From Paenibacillus_AR mesotrionivorans (lineage in GTDB: Bacteria; Bacillota; Bacilli; Paenibacillales; NBRC-103111), in assembly GCF_046098205.1 (NCBI RefSeq), contig NZ_JBJURJ010000001.1, forward strand, positions 480,645-544,644: 64,000 nt of DNA, in the 5' to 3' direction. Below, piece by piece: positions 1 to 9,121 of this stretch. The notes beneath the pieces were generated by a model, which saw only the letters and a program-made list of their open reading frames with translations, ran no database searches and had not been told where the DNA came from. Both the position numbers and the translations under genes were made by a program. How positions within the stretch are numbered: position 1 is the stretch's first letter; every line of letters starts with the position of its first letter.

Positions 1-750
1 CAGCTGGTCATTGAGAATTTTAATGTAGGTTCCCTTCATGCCCAGGGACCGTGTTTCGATGACACCGGCGCTTTCCAGCTTGCGCAGCGCATTCACGATC
101 ACAGAGCGGGTAATCCCCACCCGGTCAGCGATTTTGCTGGCTACCAGCAGACCCTCTTTGCTTTTCAGCTCCTCAAAAATGTGCTCCACGGCCTCTAATT
201 CACTGTACGAAAGGGAGCCTACCGCCACCTGTACGATGGTTTTCCGGCGGGCTTCGATCTCGCTTTCCTCTGCGCGCTCACGCAGAATTTCCATACCCAC
301 CACCGTGGCTCCGTACTCAGCCAGAATCAGATCATCCTCGCCAAACGGGTCTTCCGTCCTGGCCAACACCAGGGAACCAAGCCGGTCCCCGCCTCCCATT
401 ATTGGGATAATGGTCAGGTAATGCTGCTCGAACAGGCTTTGCAGTTGGTTGGTCACCTGGACATACGGATTCTCCGGATCGAGGTTGGAAACAGTTTCCT
501 CCACCTTCAAAAGAAGCTGGTTTTGCTCGGGAGTGAGTCTTTTGTCCTGAAACAGGACCCGGTTTGTTTCCAATGAAACCAACATTCCGGAGGCTGCACA
601 GCCCAGAATTTTTCCCTTGCGGCTGATGACATACACACTGGCTGCCATAGCATCCCGCAAAACCTCCGTCATTTCCATAAACGACAAGGCTTTGCCTGCC
701 GCCCTTTGCAGCAGCCGATTCAGCCGTCTTGTCTTCGAAAGCAATTGCAT
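1..750 (-). CDS. codY: CodY global transcriptional repressor (C-terminus cut by window edge)
   Basis: CodY is the GTP- and branched-chain-amino-acid-sensing repressor of stationary-phase and nutrient genes in Firmicutes. The frame opens at the ATG at 750 behind an AGGGGGAT ribosome binding site and stays open to base 1 (250 codons). The family is about 260 residues long, so only about ten C-terminal residues are missing. The N-terminal half is the GAF-type ligand domain. The C-terminal winged helix-turn-helix is recognisable by IADRVGITRSVIVNALRK, followed by the conserved tail GMKGTYIKILND. It is the last gene of the hslV-hslU-codY series, the same order as codW-codX-codY of Bacillus subtilis, with 44 bases between hslU and codY. 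Identity is secure; only the missing tail is unseen. Confidence 0.97.
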   Translation of the reverse strand, partial: MQLLSKTRRLNRLLQRAAGKALSFMEMTEVLRDAMAASVYVISRKGKILGCAASGMLVSLETNRVLFQDKRLTPEQNQLLLKVEETVSNLDPENPYVQVTNQLQSLFEQHYLTIIPIMGGGDRLGSLVLARTEDPFGEDDLILAEYGATVVGMEILRERAEESEIEARRKTIVQVAVGSLSYSELEAVEHIFEELKSKEGLLVASKIADRVGITRSVIVNALRKLESAGVIETRSLGMKGTYIKILNDQL

Positions 751-794
751 TTCTCAAATCCCCCTATTTTCACTCAACAATTCCCCGCGATTTA

Positions 795-2189
795 TTAAAG
801 AATATATTGGCTCAAATCACGGTTCCGGGCAATATCCGACAGCTTCTCCCGGACATATTCCGGCGTCACCTGGAACGCCTCCAACTGAAGATCCGGCGCT
901 TCGAAGGACAGATCCTCCAGAAGCTTCTCCAGAATGGTATGGAGCCGCCGCGCACCGATATTTTCCGTTTGCTGGTTTACTTCCACCGCAATTTGCGCCA
1001 GCTCGTCAATGGCTTGGTCCGTAAAGGTAATCGTTATACCCTCTGTTTCCAGAAGAGCAGTATACTGCTTGGTCAACGCGTTCTGCGGCTCCTTCAAAAT
1101 CCGCACAAAATCTTCATGGTTCAGACTGCCTAGCTCCACCCGGATGGGAAAACGCCCTTGAAGCTCGGGAATCAAGTCGGAAGGTTTGGCAATATGGAAT
1201 GCGCCTGCCGCAATAAACAGGACATAATCCGTTTTTACTGGACCGTATTTGGTCATAACCGTAGAACCTTCTACTATAGGAAGAATATCACGCTGCACCC
1301 CTTCCCGGGATACATCGGGACCGCTGCCCTTGCCGGTGCTGGCAACCTTGTCGATTTCGTCGATAAAAATAATGCCCGACTGCTCTGCCCGCTGCACGGA
1401 TTCGGAAATCACCTCATCCATGTCCATCAGCTTCTGGGCTTCCTGCTGGATCAGCACCTTGCGCGCCTCTCTTACGGGAAGACGGCGCTTCTTGGTTTTC
1501 TTGGGCATCAGGCTGCTGAACATCTCCTGCATATTCATGCCCATCTGATCATTGCCCTGGCCGCCCAGAATGTCCATCATGGATGGGGTATGATCCTCTA
1601 CCTCAATCTCAATTTGTTCATTCTCAAGCTCTCCCCGGGCCAGCTTCTCCCGCACGGCGGCACGACCGGCGGTAACACCGGAATCCGGCTCCTCTTGCTC
1701 CCGCTCAGGCTCCTTCTGGCCGCCGAAAAGCATCTCCAGCGGATTGCGTCCGGACTTGTTCTTGTTGGCGCCAGGCACCAGAAACTGGACAATCCGCTCC
1801 TCTGCCAGCTTGCCTGCGCGATCCTTCAGAGCTTCTGTTTTTTCGGCTTTCACCATACGGATGGCTGTCTCCACCAGATCCCGGACCATGGATTCCACAT
1901 CCCGGCCCACGTAACCCACTTCGGTAAACTTGGTGGCTTCCACCTTTACGAAGGGTGCATTCACCAGCTTCGCCAGCCGGCGGGCAATTTCCGTTTTTCC
2001 CACACCGGTGGGGCCGATCATCAGAATATTCTTGGGGATGATCTCATCGCGCATCACATCCTGGAGCAGGGTTCTCCGGTAACGGTTGCGGAGGGCGACG
2101 GCGACGGATTTCTTGGCCTGCTTCTGGCCGACGATATATCTATCCAATTCGGAAACAATTTCTCTAGGGGTAAGCGCGGAGCCTTTCAT
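795..2189 (-). CDS. hslU: HslU/ClpY, ATPase subunit of the HslVU protease
   Basis: AAA+ unfoldase that feeds proteins into the HslV peptidase in the cytoplasm. The start chosen is the ATG at 2189 (MKGSALTPRE, 464 residues), because GGAGGGATGGATC lies just before it. An upstream in-frame ATG at 2204 would put the ribosome binding site inside the gene. Walker A GPTGVGKT is at residues 59-66, Walker B is IIFIDEID, and the inserted I-domain (roughly 110-245) is charged and variable as usual. The protein ends in QYIL, the hydrophobic tail that inserts into HslV in this family. It lies 21 bases after hslV and is surely co-transcribed with it. Confidence 0.97.
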   Translation of the reverse strand: MKGSALTPREIVSELDRYIVGQKQAKKSVAVALRNRYRRTLLQDVMRDEIIPKNILMIGPTGVGKTEIARRLAKLVNAPFVKVEATKFTEVGYVGRDVESMVRDLVETAIRMVKAEKTEALKDRAGKLAEERIVQFLVPGANKNKSGRNPLEMLFGGQKEPEREQEEPDSGVTAGRAAVREKLARGELENEQIEIEVEDHTPSMMDILGGQGNDQMGMNMQEMFSSLMPKKTKKRRLPVREARKVLIQQEAQKLMDMDEVISESVQRAEQSGIIFIDEIDKVASTGKGSGPDVSREGVQRDILPIVEGSTVMTKYGPVKTDYVLFIAAGAFHIAKPSDLIPELQGRFPIRVELGSLNHEDFVRILKEPQNALTKQYTALLETEGITITFTDQAIDELAQIAVEVNQQTENIGARRLHTILEKLLEDLSFEAPDLQLEAFQVTPEYVREKLSDIARNRDLSQYIL

Positions 2190-2210
2190 GATCCATCCCT
2201 CCATCCGTTT

Positions 2211-2753
2211 CTACAATACTTCTTCGACAATAATGTTGTGGTTGGTGAACACGCAGATATCCGCCGCAATCTCCAAGGAAGCCTTGGCGATGTCACGGGC
2301 TTCCATGTGTCCGGCATGGGCCTTCAGTGCTCTCCCGGCAGCCAAGGCAAAATTGCCTCCAGAGCCGATGGCCAGAATGCCGTCGTCCGGCTCGATAATT
2401 TCGCCGTTGCCGGAAATCAGGAGGAGATCCTTCTTGTCCATTACGATCATCATCGCTTCCAAACGGCGCAGAACGCGGTCCGAACGCCAGTCCTTGGCCA
2501 GCTCCACTGCCGCACGCTGCAGATTTCCCTGGTGCTCCTCCAGCTTGCCTTCAAACTTCTCAAACAGCGTAATGGCATCCGCTACCGAGCCGGCAAAACC
2601 GGCTGCGACTTGGCCGCGGTACAGACGGCGCACCTTCTTGGCCGTATTCTTCATCACCATACTGTTGCCGAAGGTGACTTGACCGTCACCGGCAATAGCG
2701 CCTTTATTGTTATGCCGGATCGCAAAAATTGTAGTTGCGTGAAACTCACCCAT
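2211..2753 (-). CDS. hslV: HslV/ClpQ, peptidase subunit of the HslVU protease
   Basis: Ntn-hydrolase threonine peptidase, 180 residues, partner of HslU. The body is typical of the family: GDGQVTFGN, GFAGSVADA, LAKDWRSD and IGSGGNFA are all present. The start is the ATG at 2753 behind AGGAGGGATTTTC. The N-terminus is MGEFHATTIF, so the threonine that aligns with the catalytic Thr1 of the Escherichia coli enzyme is residue 7 here. B. subtilis CodW instead begins MSSFHATT and was reported to use an N-terminal serine. No serine is available at this position, so a six-residue propeptide would have to be removed (inference). The gene follows a 564-bp region without genes that should contain xerC. 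Confidence 0.97.
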   Translation of the reverse strand: MGEFHATTIFAIRHNNKGAIAGDGQVTFGNSMVMKNTAKKVRRLYRGQVAAGFAGSVADAITLFEKFEGKLEEHQGNLQRAAVELAKDWRSDRVLRRLEAMMIVMDKKDLLLISGNGEIIEPDDGILAIGSGGNFALAAGRALKAHAGHMEARDIAKASLEIAADICVFTNHNIIVEEVL

Positions 2754-3317
2754 GAAAATCCCTCCTGAGGGCTTTGCGTCAGCAAAGCCTACTTCGAAAG
2801 CGTCTGCCGGGCCTCGCCCATTCTAACGGACACAAAAGCCGTTATCCGCTCCTAAACGGCTTATTTCCCAAGCTAACGGAACCCACAGCCCTTATTTAGC
2901 AAAATAAGGCCGATTTCGCCTCCATCCAACTACAATAAGCGCGCTCACTTCCGTTAGTTTTCAGAACGGGCCCAAAACAACTAAATAACGTCGCTCACTT
3001 CCGTTAGAATTCCTTTTGGCCCAAAGTCTTCGCTCATAATCAAAACGCGACTTTTTCGTACACAGTCCCTGTCCCGGTATTCCATCCATGGTCATTCCCA
3101 TTCGACGAGAAACATGTCCGGCGCGGCAAAACCCCGGGAGGGCCTTCAAGCCGGCGCCATCCGCGGGGTGTCCAGGTACATGGTTTGACGAGATACACCG
3201 GAAGGCCCAAATGCGGCCTAGGCCGTGTTACAGACACGTTCTGCCGGCAACCTTCGAATGGTTAATAAGCGCAATACGATTATAGTAACACAGCACATGA
3301 ACGGCATACAAGGGACA
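2754..3317. other. gene-free region between trmFO and hslV; xerC absent
   Basis: In B. subtilis and related genomes the tyrosine recombinase gene codV/xerC sits between trmFO (gid) and hslV (codW). Here the 564 bases contain no frame with recombinase motifs on either strand and no recognisable remnant such as the HxLRH box. What is present: a small hairpin with arms GGCTTTGC and GCAAAGCC at about 2770-2789, just 5' of the hslV ribosome binding site; the 185-bp quadripartite repeat at 2823-3007; and about 300 bases of unassigned sequence next to trmFO containing a GGCCTAGGCC palindrome near 3217. Confidence 0.8.
2823..3007. repeat. 185-bp quadripartite inverted-repeat element, copy A
   Basis: Four copies of the unit CTAACGGA-N10-(C/G)TTAT are placed symmetrically. 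Two run forward, starting at 2823 and 2873 (50 bp apart). Two run in reverse, ending at 2957 and 3007 (50 bp apart). The total length, 185 bp, is identical to copies B (46911-47095) and C (63056-63240). It contains no open frame of note. It could fold as nested hairpins, outer units with outer and inner with inner. Confidence 0.85.
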
Positions 3318-4634
3318 TCACTGCAAATTGCCCACAAAATTCTGAATTGTTTGAAGGGCACGCTCTGCCAGTTTTTCGTACTTCAGCTTTTTATTCTTAA
3401 TTCGTTCCTCCAGAGGCGGCAGCAGCCCGAAATTGGCGTTCATCGGTTGGAAATGGCCCGACTCGGTAGAGACGATATAATGGGCCATACTGCCGATGGA
3501 GGTTTCTGCCGGCAGCACCAGCGGCTCCTGACCGTGCCACAGCCTTGCGGCGTTCAGACCGGCAGCCAGGCCGGAGGCGGCAGACTCTACATACCCTTCT
3601 ACTCCTGTCATTTGACCGGCGAAGAACAGGTTGGGCCGTGATTTGAACTGATAGGTGGGCGATAGCAGCCGGGGGGAATTAATGAAGGTGTTGCGGTGCA
3701 TCACACCGTAACGGACAAACTCCGCCTGCTCCAGTCCGGGAATCAGGGAGAAAACCCGCTTTTGCTCACCCCACTTCAGATGGGTCTGGAAGCCTACCAG
3801 ATTGAACAGCGTCCCTGCCGCGTTATCCTGGCGAAGCTGCACAACCGCATGGGGGAGCTTGCCGGTATGGGGATTGATCAGGCCCACAGGCTTCATGGGA
3901 CCAAACAGGACGGTCTGACGCCCGCGTTTGGCCATCACCTCGATGGGCATGCAGCCCTCGAAATAAATCTCCTTCTCGAAGGCCTTTACCGGTGCAGCCT
4001 CCGCTTGAATCAGCTCATCGTAGAAGCGGTTGAACTCCTCCTCGGTCATCGGGCAGTTCAGGTAAGCCGCCTCCCCCTTATCGTACCGGGAAGCCAGATA
4101 CACCTTGTCCATGTCTACGGAATCCTTCTCCACAATAGGAGCCGCCGCGTCATAGAAATACAGGTACTCCTCTCCTGTCAGCGCCTTCAGGCTCTCCGAC
4201 AGCGCTGGGGACGTCAAGGGCCCGGAGGCAACAATGACGATTCCGTCAGCCGGGATGTCCCGAAGCTCTTCATTACGCACCTCCACCAGAGGATGGCTGC
4301 GGAGTGCTTCCGTAACACCGCCGGAAAAACCATCACGGTCAACCGCCAAGGCGCCGCCGGCAGGTACGGCATGTTTGTCCGCTTCGCGTATAATAAGCGA
4401 ACCTAACGTACGCATTTCTTCCTTCAATAGACCTACCGCATTGGTCAGACCGTTAGCCCGCAGAGAATTGCTGCAGACCAGCTCCGCGAATTGATCTGTA
4501 ATATGTGCCGGCGTTTTCTCCACCGGTCTCATTTCGTAAAGGATTACCGGCACACCGCGGCTGACCAGCTGCCAAGCGGCTTCGCTGCCCGCCAATCCGG
4601 CTCCGATAACAATAACAGGCTGTTGTTGAGTCAC
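3318..4634 (-). CDS. trmFO: TrmFO, folate-dependent tRNA (uracil-54-C5) methyltransferase
   Basis: Flavoenzyme that makes ribothymidine at position 54 of tRNA using methylenetetrahydrofolate and FADH2. The start is most likely the GTG at 4634 (VTQQQPVIVI, 438 residues), because GGGGGAAGG stands seven bases before it. The ATG at 4652 has no ribosome binding site. The Rossmann motif GAGLAGSEAA begins at residue 11. The conserved cysteine of the LVCSNSLR box is residue 54, equivalent to Cys53 of the B. subtilis enzyme, and the second conserved cysteine is in YFEGCMPIEVMAKRG. It follows topA with a 162-base gap that holds a hairpin terminator, so it may be transcribed from its own promoter as well as by read-through. 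Confidence 0.96.
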   Translation of the reverse strand: MTQQQPVIVIGAGLAGSEAAWQLVSRGVPVILYEMRPVEKTPAHITDQFAELVCSNSLRANGLTNAVGLLKEEMRTLGSLIIREADKHAVPAGGALAVDRDGFSGGVTEALRSHPLVEVRNEELRDIPADGIVIVASGPLTSPALSESLKALTGEEYLYFYDAAAPIVEKDSVDMDKVYLASRYDKGEAAYLNCPMTEEEFNRFYDELIQAEAAPVKAFEKEIYFEGCMPIEVMAKRGRQTVLFGPMKPVGLINPHTGKLPHAVVQLRQDNAAGTLFNLVGFQTHLKWGEQKRVFSLIPGLEQAEFVRYGVMHRNTFINSPRLLSPTYQFKSRPNLFFAGQMTGVEGYVESAASGLAAGLNAARLWHGQEPLVLPAETSIGSMAHYIVSTESGHFQPMNANFGLLPPLEERIKNKKLKYEKLAERALQTIQNFVGNLQ

Positions 4635-4695
4635 AGTGAATCCTTCCCCCATTGCTTATTATTGCGTTACATTTAATTGTAAATTGGGCACAAAA

Positions 4696-4733
4696 CAAAG
4701 TCCGGCAGACCGCATCGAGAGCAGTCTGCCGTT
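4696..4733 (-). terminator. Rho-independent terminator after topA
   Basis: Perfect 8-bp stem CGGCAGAC/GTCTGCCG (4703-4710 with 4724-4731) followed on the minus strand by GGACTTTGTTTTG. It lies 66 bases after the topA stop. Confidence 0.65.
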
Positions 4734-4796
4734 TAAGCATACCATCATTAATAGAAGCACGCCATCTGACCGTGTAGAGACTGCCTATGCAGCTCC

Positions 4797-6902
4797 TTAA
4801 TCCTCGAAATCCGCAGCTTCCTCCTCAGGCTCCTCTTTGTAGTCACATTTGGAGCACTGGATAACCGTACCACTGCGGTTGGTTTTAGTAATCAGCATCT
4901 GGCCGCATTCCGGACAATTCCGTCCCACCGGACGGTCCCAGGATACGAAATCGCAATCGGGATACCGGTCACAACCGAAGAACACTCTGCCCTTCTTGCT
5001 GCGCCGCTCCACAATGTTGCCTGTATTGCAGGAGGGACAAACCACTCCGGTACCCTTGATAATCGGCTTGGTGTTACGGCAGTCCGGGAAGCCCGAGCAG
5101 GCCAGGAATTTGCCAAACCGGCCCATTTTGTAAACCAAGTGGCGTCCGCATTTCTCGCAGAGCTCGTCGGAGACCTCATCCTGGATTTCGATTTCCTTCA
5201 TTTCCTCTTCGGCGACCTCCAGCCGCTTTTCGAAGGATTTGTAGAAACCGTTTAATACCTTGACCCAGTCTTCCCGGCCTTCTTCCACATGATCCAGCTC
5301 TTCTTCCATCTGGGCCGTAAAGCCCACATCCAGAATTTCCGGAAAGAATTCCTCCATCAATTCATTTACCAATTCCCCAATCTCCGTAGGGATAAAGCGC
5401 TTTTCCTCCAGAGCCACATAGCCCCGTTTCTGGATGGTCTCGAGAATCGGCGCATAGGTGCTGGGACGGCCGATGCCCATTTCCTCCAGCGCACGTACAA
5501 GACGGGCTTCGGAGTAACGCGGTGGCGGCTGAGTGAAATGCTGCTTAGGCTCCACTGCCTCACGCTTCAGCACATTGTCCTTAGCCAGCGGCGGCAGGAA
5601 CTTTTCCTCATCGCCGGCAGGAGCTTCCTCGTCGCTGCTTTCCACATACACCTTCATGAAGCCGGGGAACTTCACCTTGGAGCCGACGGCACGGAACATG
5701 GAGGCTCCTGCAAGAATATCCACAGTCATGGTATCCATCACTGCCGAGGACATTTGGCTGGCGACGAAACGCTCCCAAATCAGCTTATACAGCCGGTATT
5801 GGTCGCGGCTTAAGAATCCCTTGACTTCCTCAGGTGTCCGCAGCACTGAGCTGGGCCGGATGCCTTCATGGGCGTCCTGGGCGTTAGCGGCTTTTTTGAT
5901 ATATTGCCGAGGTGTTTCCGGATAATAGGCTTCGCCGTATTTTTCCACAATGAAGCCCTTGGCTTCCTCCTGCGCCACCGGGGAAATCCGGGTGGAGTCC
6001 GTACGCATGTAGGTGATGAGGCCGACAATTCCCTCTTTGCCCAAATCGATGCCCTCGTACAGCTGCTGGGCCACGGACATGGTTTTGGATGCGCGGAAAT
6101 TCAGTTTTCTGGCGGCCTCCTGCTGCATCGTACTGGTAATAAAGGGGGCGGAGGGATTGCGGCTCCGTTCCTTCTCCTTCACCTCGGATACGATGAAGTC
6201 AGCACCCTCCAGACCCTGGAGAATAGCCTGGACCTCAGCCTCCGTATGCAGCTCCTGTTTTTGTCCGCCCGTGCCATAAAACTTGGCTTCAAAGGTATTG
6301 GACCCGGACTTGAGCTGAACGGTGATGCTCCAGTATTCTTCCGGGATAAAGGCCTTAATTTCGTCTTCCCGGTCATTGATCAGCTTCACCGCAACGGATT
6401 GTACACGGCCTGCGGAGAGGCCTTTCTTCACCTTTTTCCAGAGCAGCGGACTGATTTTGTAGCCAACCAGCCGGTCCAGAATACGTCTGGCCTGCTGGGC
6501 GTTAACCAGGTCCTTATTGATGGGCCGTGGCGTCTTAAAGGCATCCTTCACAGCCTGCTTCGTAATTTCATTAAATACTACTCGGCATTCTTCCGTATCA
6601 TCCAGATCCAGATAATGGGCCAGATGCCAGGCAATCGCTTCCCCTTCGCGGTCAGGGTCAGCCGCCAGATAGACTTTTTTCACTTTTTTGCGGGCATCCT
6701 TCAATTCCTTGAGGATATCCCCCTTGCCGCGGATGGTAATATATTTGGGTTCAAAATTGTTGTCAAACTCGACGCCCATTTGGCTCTTCGGAAGGTCACG
6801 GACATGGCCCATAGAGGCCTTCACGATATATTTGCTGCCTAGGTATTTGCCGATGGTTTTGGCTTTGGCGGGCGATTCCACAATAACTAGAGAGTCTGCC
6901 AT
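4797..6902 (-). CDS. topA: DNA topoisomerase I (type IA)
   Basis: Relaxes negatively supercoiled DNA. It is 701 residues long, usual for Firmicute TopA. The Toprim domain is at the N-terminus (VIVESPAKAKT, residues 7-17, and the acidic triad in ADPDREGEA, residues 81-89). The catalytic tyrosine is Tyr298 in GLITYMRTDSTR. Three C-terminal zinc ribbons follow, with CEKC/CxxxPDC, CPSC/CDRYPDC and CPEC/CSKC cysteine sets. The start is the ATG at 6902. It is preceded by dprA with 42 bases between and followed by a terminator. This is the conserved dprA-topA-trmFO order of Bacilli. Confidence 0.98.
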   Translation of the reverse strand: MADSLVIVESPAKAKTIGKYLGSKYIVKASMGHVRDLPKSQMGVEFDNNFEPKYITIRGKGDILKELKDARKKVKKVYLAADPDREGEAIAWHLAHYLDLDDTEECRVVFNEITKQAVKDAFKTPRPINKDLVNAQQARRILDRLVGYKISPLLWKKVKKGLSAGRVQSVAVKLINDREDEIKAFIPEEYWSITVQLKSGSNTFEAKFYGTGGQKQELHTEAEVQAILQGLEGADFIVSEVKEKERSRNPSAPFITSTMQQEAARKLNFRASKTMSVAQQLYEGIDLGKEGIVGLITYMRTDSTRISPVAQEEAKGFIVEKYGEAYYPETPRQYIKKAANAQDAHEGIRPSSVLRTPEEVKGFLSRDQYRLYKLIWERFVASQMSSAVMDTMTVDILAGASMFRAVGSKVKFPGFMKVYVESSDEEAPAGDEEKFLPPLAKDNVLKREAVEPKQHFTQPPPRYSEARLVRALEEMGIGRPSTYAPILETIQKRGYVALEEKRFIPTEIGELVNELMEEFFPEILDVGFTAQMEEELDHVEEGREDWVKVLNGFYKSFEKRLEVAEEEMKEIEIQDEVSDELCEKCGRHLVYKMGRFGKFLACSGFPDCRNTKPIIKGTGVVCPSCNTGNIVERRSKKGRVFFGCDRYPDCDFVSWDRPVGRNCPECGQMLITKTNRSGTVIQCSKCDYKEEPEEEAADFED

Positions 6903-6944
6903 TTGCCTTCCTCCCCCCTGGATACTCGATGTATCCTGTTGGAC

Positions 6945-8051
6945 TTAAGATAGAAGCATATATAACGAGCCCGGAAGTTGCCCGATCCTCTTCTTCAACT
7001 GTAAAGATAACAGAATTGAATGCAAATGTCCAAAATTTGTTTGCAAGCGCTCTATCAGCTCGTCGATGGATGCGGGGCCATCCGCCAAAACCGCAGCCAC
7101 CCGCTCCTCTTCGGCAGTGAGTACAGGAAGGTATTCTCTAGTGTACGCCATCGTCTTCAGGCTATTCCGGCCCATGTCCGGCAGGTGCCCGAATTCTTTC
7201 AGTATATCCGCCGCGGAGGTGACCAGCTTAGCTCCGTCTTCACGGATCAAATCATGGGTGCCCCTGCTTTTGGGAGACGTGACCTGGCCGGGGACGGCAA
7301 ACACCTCCCGAAATTCCCCCTCCGCATATTTGGCGGTGATCAGAGAGCCGCTCCTGGCCGCCGCCTCCACCACCACCGTCCCCAGGGTCAACCCGGCGAT
7401 AATCCGGTTGCGTTGGGGGAACAGCCCCTGTGCTGCCTGTGTGCCGGGGGGATATTCCGACAGCACCAAACCCTGCTCGGCGACTTTCCGGTAAAGCAGG
7501 GTATGCTCCCGGGGATAAATCACATCAATGCCGCAGCCCAAAACAGCGATAGTGCTCCCCTCCTCCTTCAGCGCACCCTCATGTGCTTCCCCGTCGATGC
7601 CTCTGGCCAGGCCGCTGACCACACAGACGTCGGAGCACGACAGCTCCTCCGCCATCCGGGAGGCGATTCTTTTGCCGTATACTGTAGGGGTGCGGGTGCC
7701 TACCATGGCGATAGCGTACTTCTTCAATAGCTCCCGCCGCCCGATGGTATAGATCACCCACGGGGGTGCTGCCGTCTCATTCAGGAGCGGGGGATACTCC
7801 TCATCCCCCCGGGCGATAGGTACAACCACAGAATCGGCATACGCCTCCTCCATCCGGTTCAGATAGTCCCGGGACAAACCTCTGGACAAGAGCTCCGCCT
7901 TTCCAGGCGCCAACCGCAGCGCAGCCAACTGTCCGGGGGTAAGCCCGGCCAGCTCCTCCAGGTCCGGAAAATAGTCCGTAAGCCGCTGGATGGTTTTCCA
8001 GCCGATCCCTTCCATTTCGTGCAAGGCCACAAGTACATGATGATGATTCAT
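6945..8051 (-). CDS. dprA: DprA/Smf, DNA-processing protein for natural transformation
   Basis: Loads RecA on incoming single-stranded DNA during transformation. The real start is the ATG at 8051 (MNHHHVLVALHEMEGIG, 368 residues), behind AAAGGAG; the longer open frame upstream runs through the sucCD terminator. There is an N-terminal helix-hairpin-helix/SAM-like part, then the Rossmann-like DprA domain with the motifs VGTRTPTVYG, SGLARGIDGEAH and GCGIDVIYP, then QRNRIIAGLT and RSGSLITA. A C-terminal winged-helix domain follows at roughly residues 300-365. The lone gene lies between the sucCD terminator and topA. Confidence 0.97.
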   Translation of the reverse strand: MNHHHVLVALHEMEGIGWKTIQRLTDYFPDLEELAGLTPGQLAALRLAPGKAELLSRGLSRDYLNRMEEAYADSVVVPIARGDEEYPPLLNETAAPPWVIYTIGRRELLKKYAIAMVGTRTPTVYGKRIASRMAEELSCSDVCVVSGLARGIDGEAHEGALKEEGSTIAVLGCGIDVIYPREHTLLYRKVAEQGLVLSEYPPGTQAAQGLFPQRNRIIAGLTLGTVVVEAAARSGSLITAKYAEGEFREVFAVPGQVTSPKSRGTHDLIREDGAKLVTSAADILKEFGHLPDMGRNSLKTMAYTREYLPVLTAEEERVAAVLADGPASIDELIERLQTNFGHLHSILLSLQLKKRIGQLPGSLYMLLS

Positions 8052-8087
8052 AGAGTTTCGGTCTCCTTTAATAGAATAAGATGGGGT

Positions 8088-8142
8088 AAAAATAAAAAAG
8101 CCCTCCGAGATCCGCGCGTTACGCGAATCATCGGAAGGCTGC
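8088..8142 (-). terminator. Rho-independent terminator of sucCD
   Basis: On the minus strand a GC-rich hairpin with arms AGCCTTCCGATGAT and ATCTCGGAGGGCT is followed by TTTTTATTTTTA. It starts 18 bases after the sucD stop. Confidence 0.85.
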
Positions 8143-8160
8143 TTGCCTATCCGTACATAA

Positions 8161-9093
8161 TTATGAGCTGGTGACACAATGCTGGAGAATGCCCTTGTCT
8201 TCCAGAACAGCGACAAGTGTAGCCCCCATCTCCGCAGGAGTAGGTGCAACGCGGATGCCGCAGCGCTCCATCACCGCCACCTTCTCCGCTGCCGTGCCTT
8301 TGCCTCCGGAGATGATCGCTCCGGCATGACCCATACGTTTGCCTGCGGGAGCGGTCTGGCCGCCGATAAAGCCCACCACCGGCTTGGTCATATTGGCGGC
8401 CACCCACTCCGCCGCTTCCTCCTCGGCGGTACCGCCGATTTCACCGATCATAATCACGGCATGGGTATCCGGATCTTCATTAAATAGCTTGAGAATATCG
8501 ATAAACTCGGAGCCCTTTACCGGATCGCCGCCAATGCCCACTGCACTGGATTGCCCGATGCCCCGGGTAGTCAGCTGATGGACCGCCTCATAGGTCAGAG
8601 TCCCGCTGCGGGAAACCACTCCTACATGGCCGGGCATATGGATATATCCGGGCATAATGCCGATTTTGCACTCTCCGGGCGTGATGACCCCCGGACAGTT
8701 GGGGCCGATCAGCCGGGTGCGTTTGCCTTCCATGAACCGTTTCACACGGACCATATCCAGCACCGGAATTCCCTCCGTTATGCAGATGCATAAATCCAGG
8801 TCTGCGTCCACCGCCTCCATGATGGCATCCGCCGCGAATGCGGGGGGTACATAAATCACCGAAGCATTGGCGCCTGTGGCTTCCTTGGCCTCGCTCACCG
8901 TATTATACACCGGAAGCTGGACCGTTGTCCCATTTTCCAAGGAAAAATCCACCTGCAGCCCGCCTTTGCCCGGAACCGCCCCGGCCACCATCTGGGTTCC
9001 GTACTCCAGACCGCCCTTGGTATGAAACATGCCTGTGGTCCCTGTCATGTTCTGCGTGATTACCTTGGTATGCCTGTTCACCAGAATACTCAT
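8161..9093 (-). CDS. sucD: Succinyl-CoA synthetase alpha subunit
   Basis: Makes succinate and ATP or GTP from succinyl-CoA in the TCA cycle, together with SucC. It is 310 residues long. The N-terminal CoA-binding Rossmann domain contains the early TGTTGMFHTK box. The phosphorylated histidine is His256 in RMGHAGAIISG. The ligase GPNCPGVITP motif is at 130-139. The start is the ATG at 9093 behind GGGAGGGCGG. It is 28 bases downstream of sucC and followed at once by a strong terminator, so sucCD is a two-gene operon. Confidence 0.98.
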   Translation of the reverse strand: MSILVNRHTKVITQNMTGTTGMFHTKGGLEYGTQMVAGAVPGKGGLQVDFSLENGTTVQLPVYNTVSEAKEATGANASVIYVPPAFAADAIMEAVDADLDLCICITEGIPVLDMVRVKRFMEGKRTRLIGPNCPGVITPGECKIGIMPGYIHMPGHVGVVSRSGTLTYEAVHQLTTRGIGQSSAVGIGGDPVKGSEFIDILKLFNEDPDTHAVIMIGEIGGTAEEEAAEWVAANMTKPVVGFIGGQTAPAGKRMGHAGAIISGGKGTAAEKVAVMERCGIRVAPTPAEMGATLVAVLEDKGILQHCVTSS

Positions 9094-9121
9094 AATAACC
9101 GCCCTCCCGGAAGGATATCGA

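Noticed and set aside
1158..2768. 536-codon open frame on the plus strand across hslU and hslV
   Set aside because: It is antisense to two well-recognised genes, has no ribosome binding site, and the peptide resembles no protein family; it is a by-product of codon bias.
2961..3285. Possible xerC remnant in the trmFO-hslV gap
   Set aside because: Read in all frames, no recombinase motif such as the HxLRH or catalytic Tyr region could be recognised.
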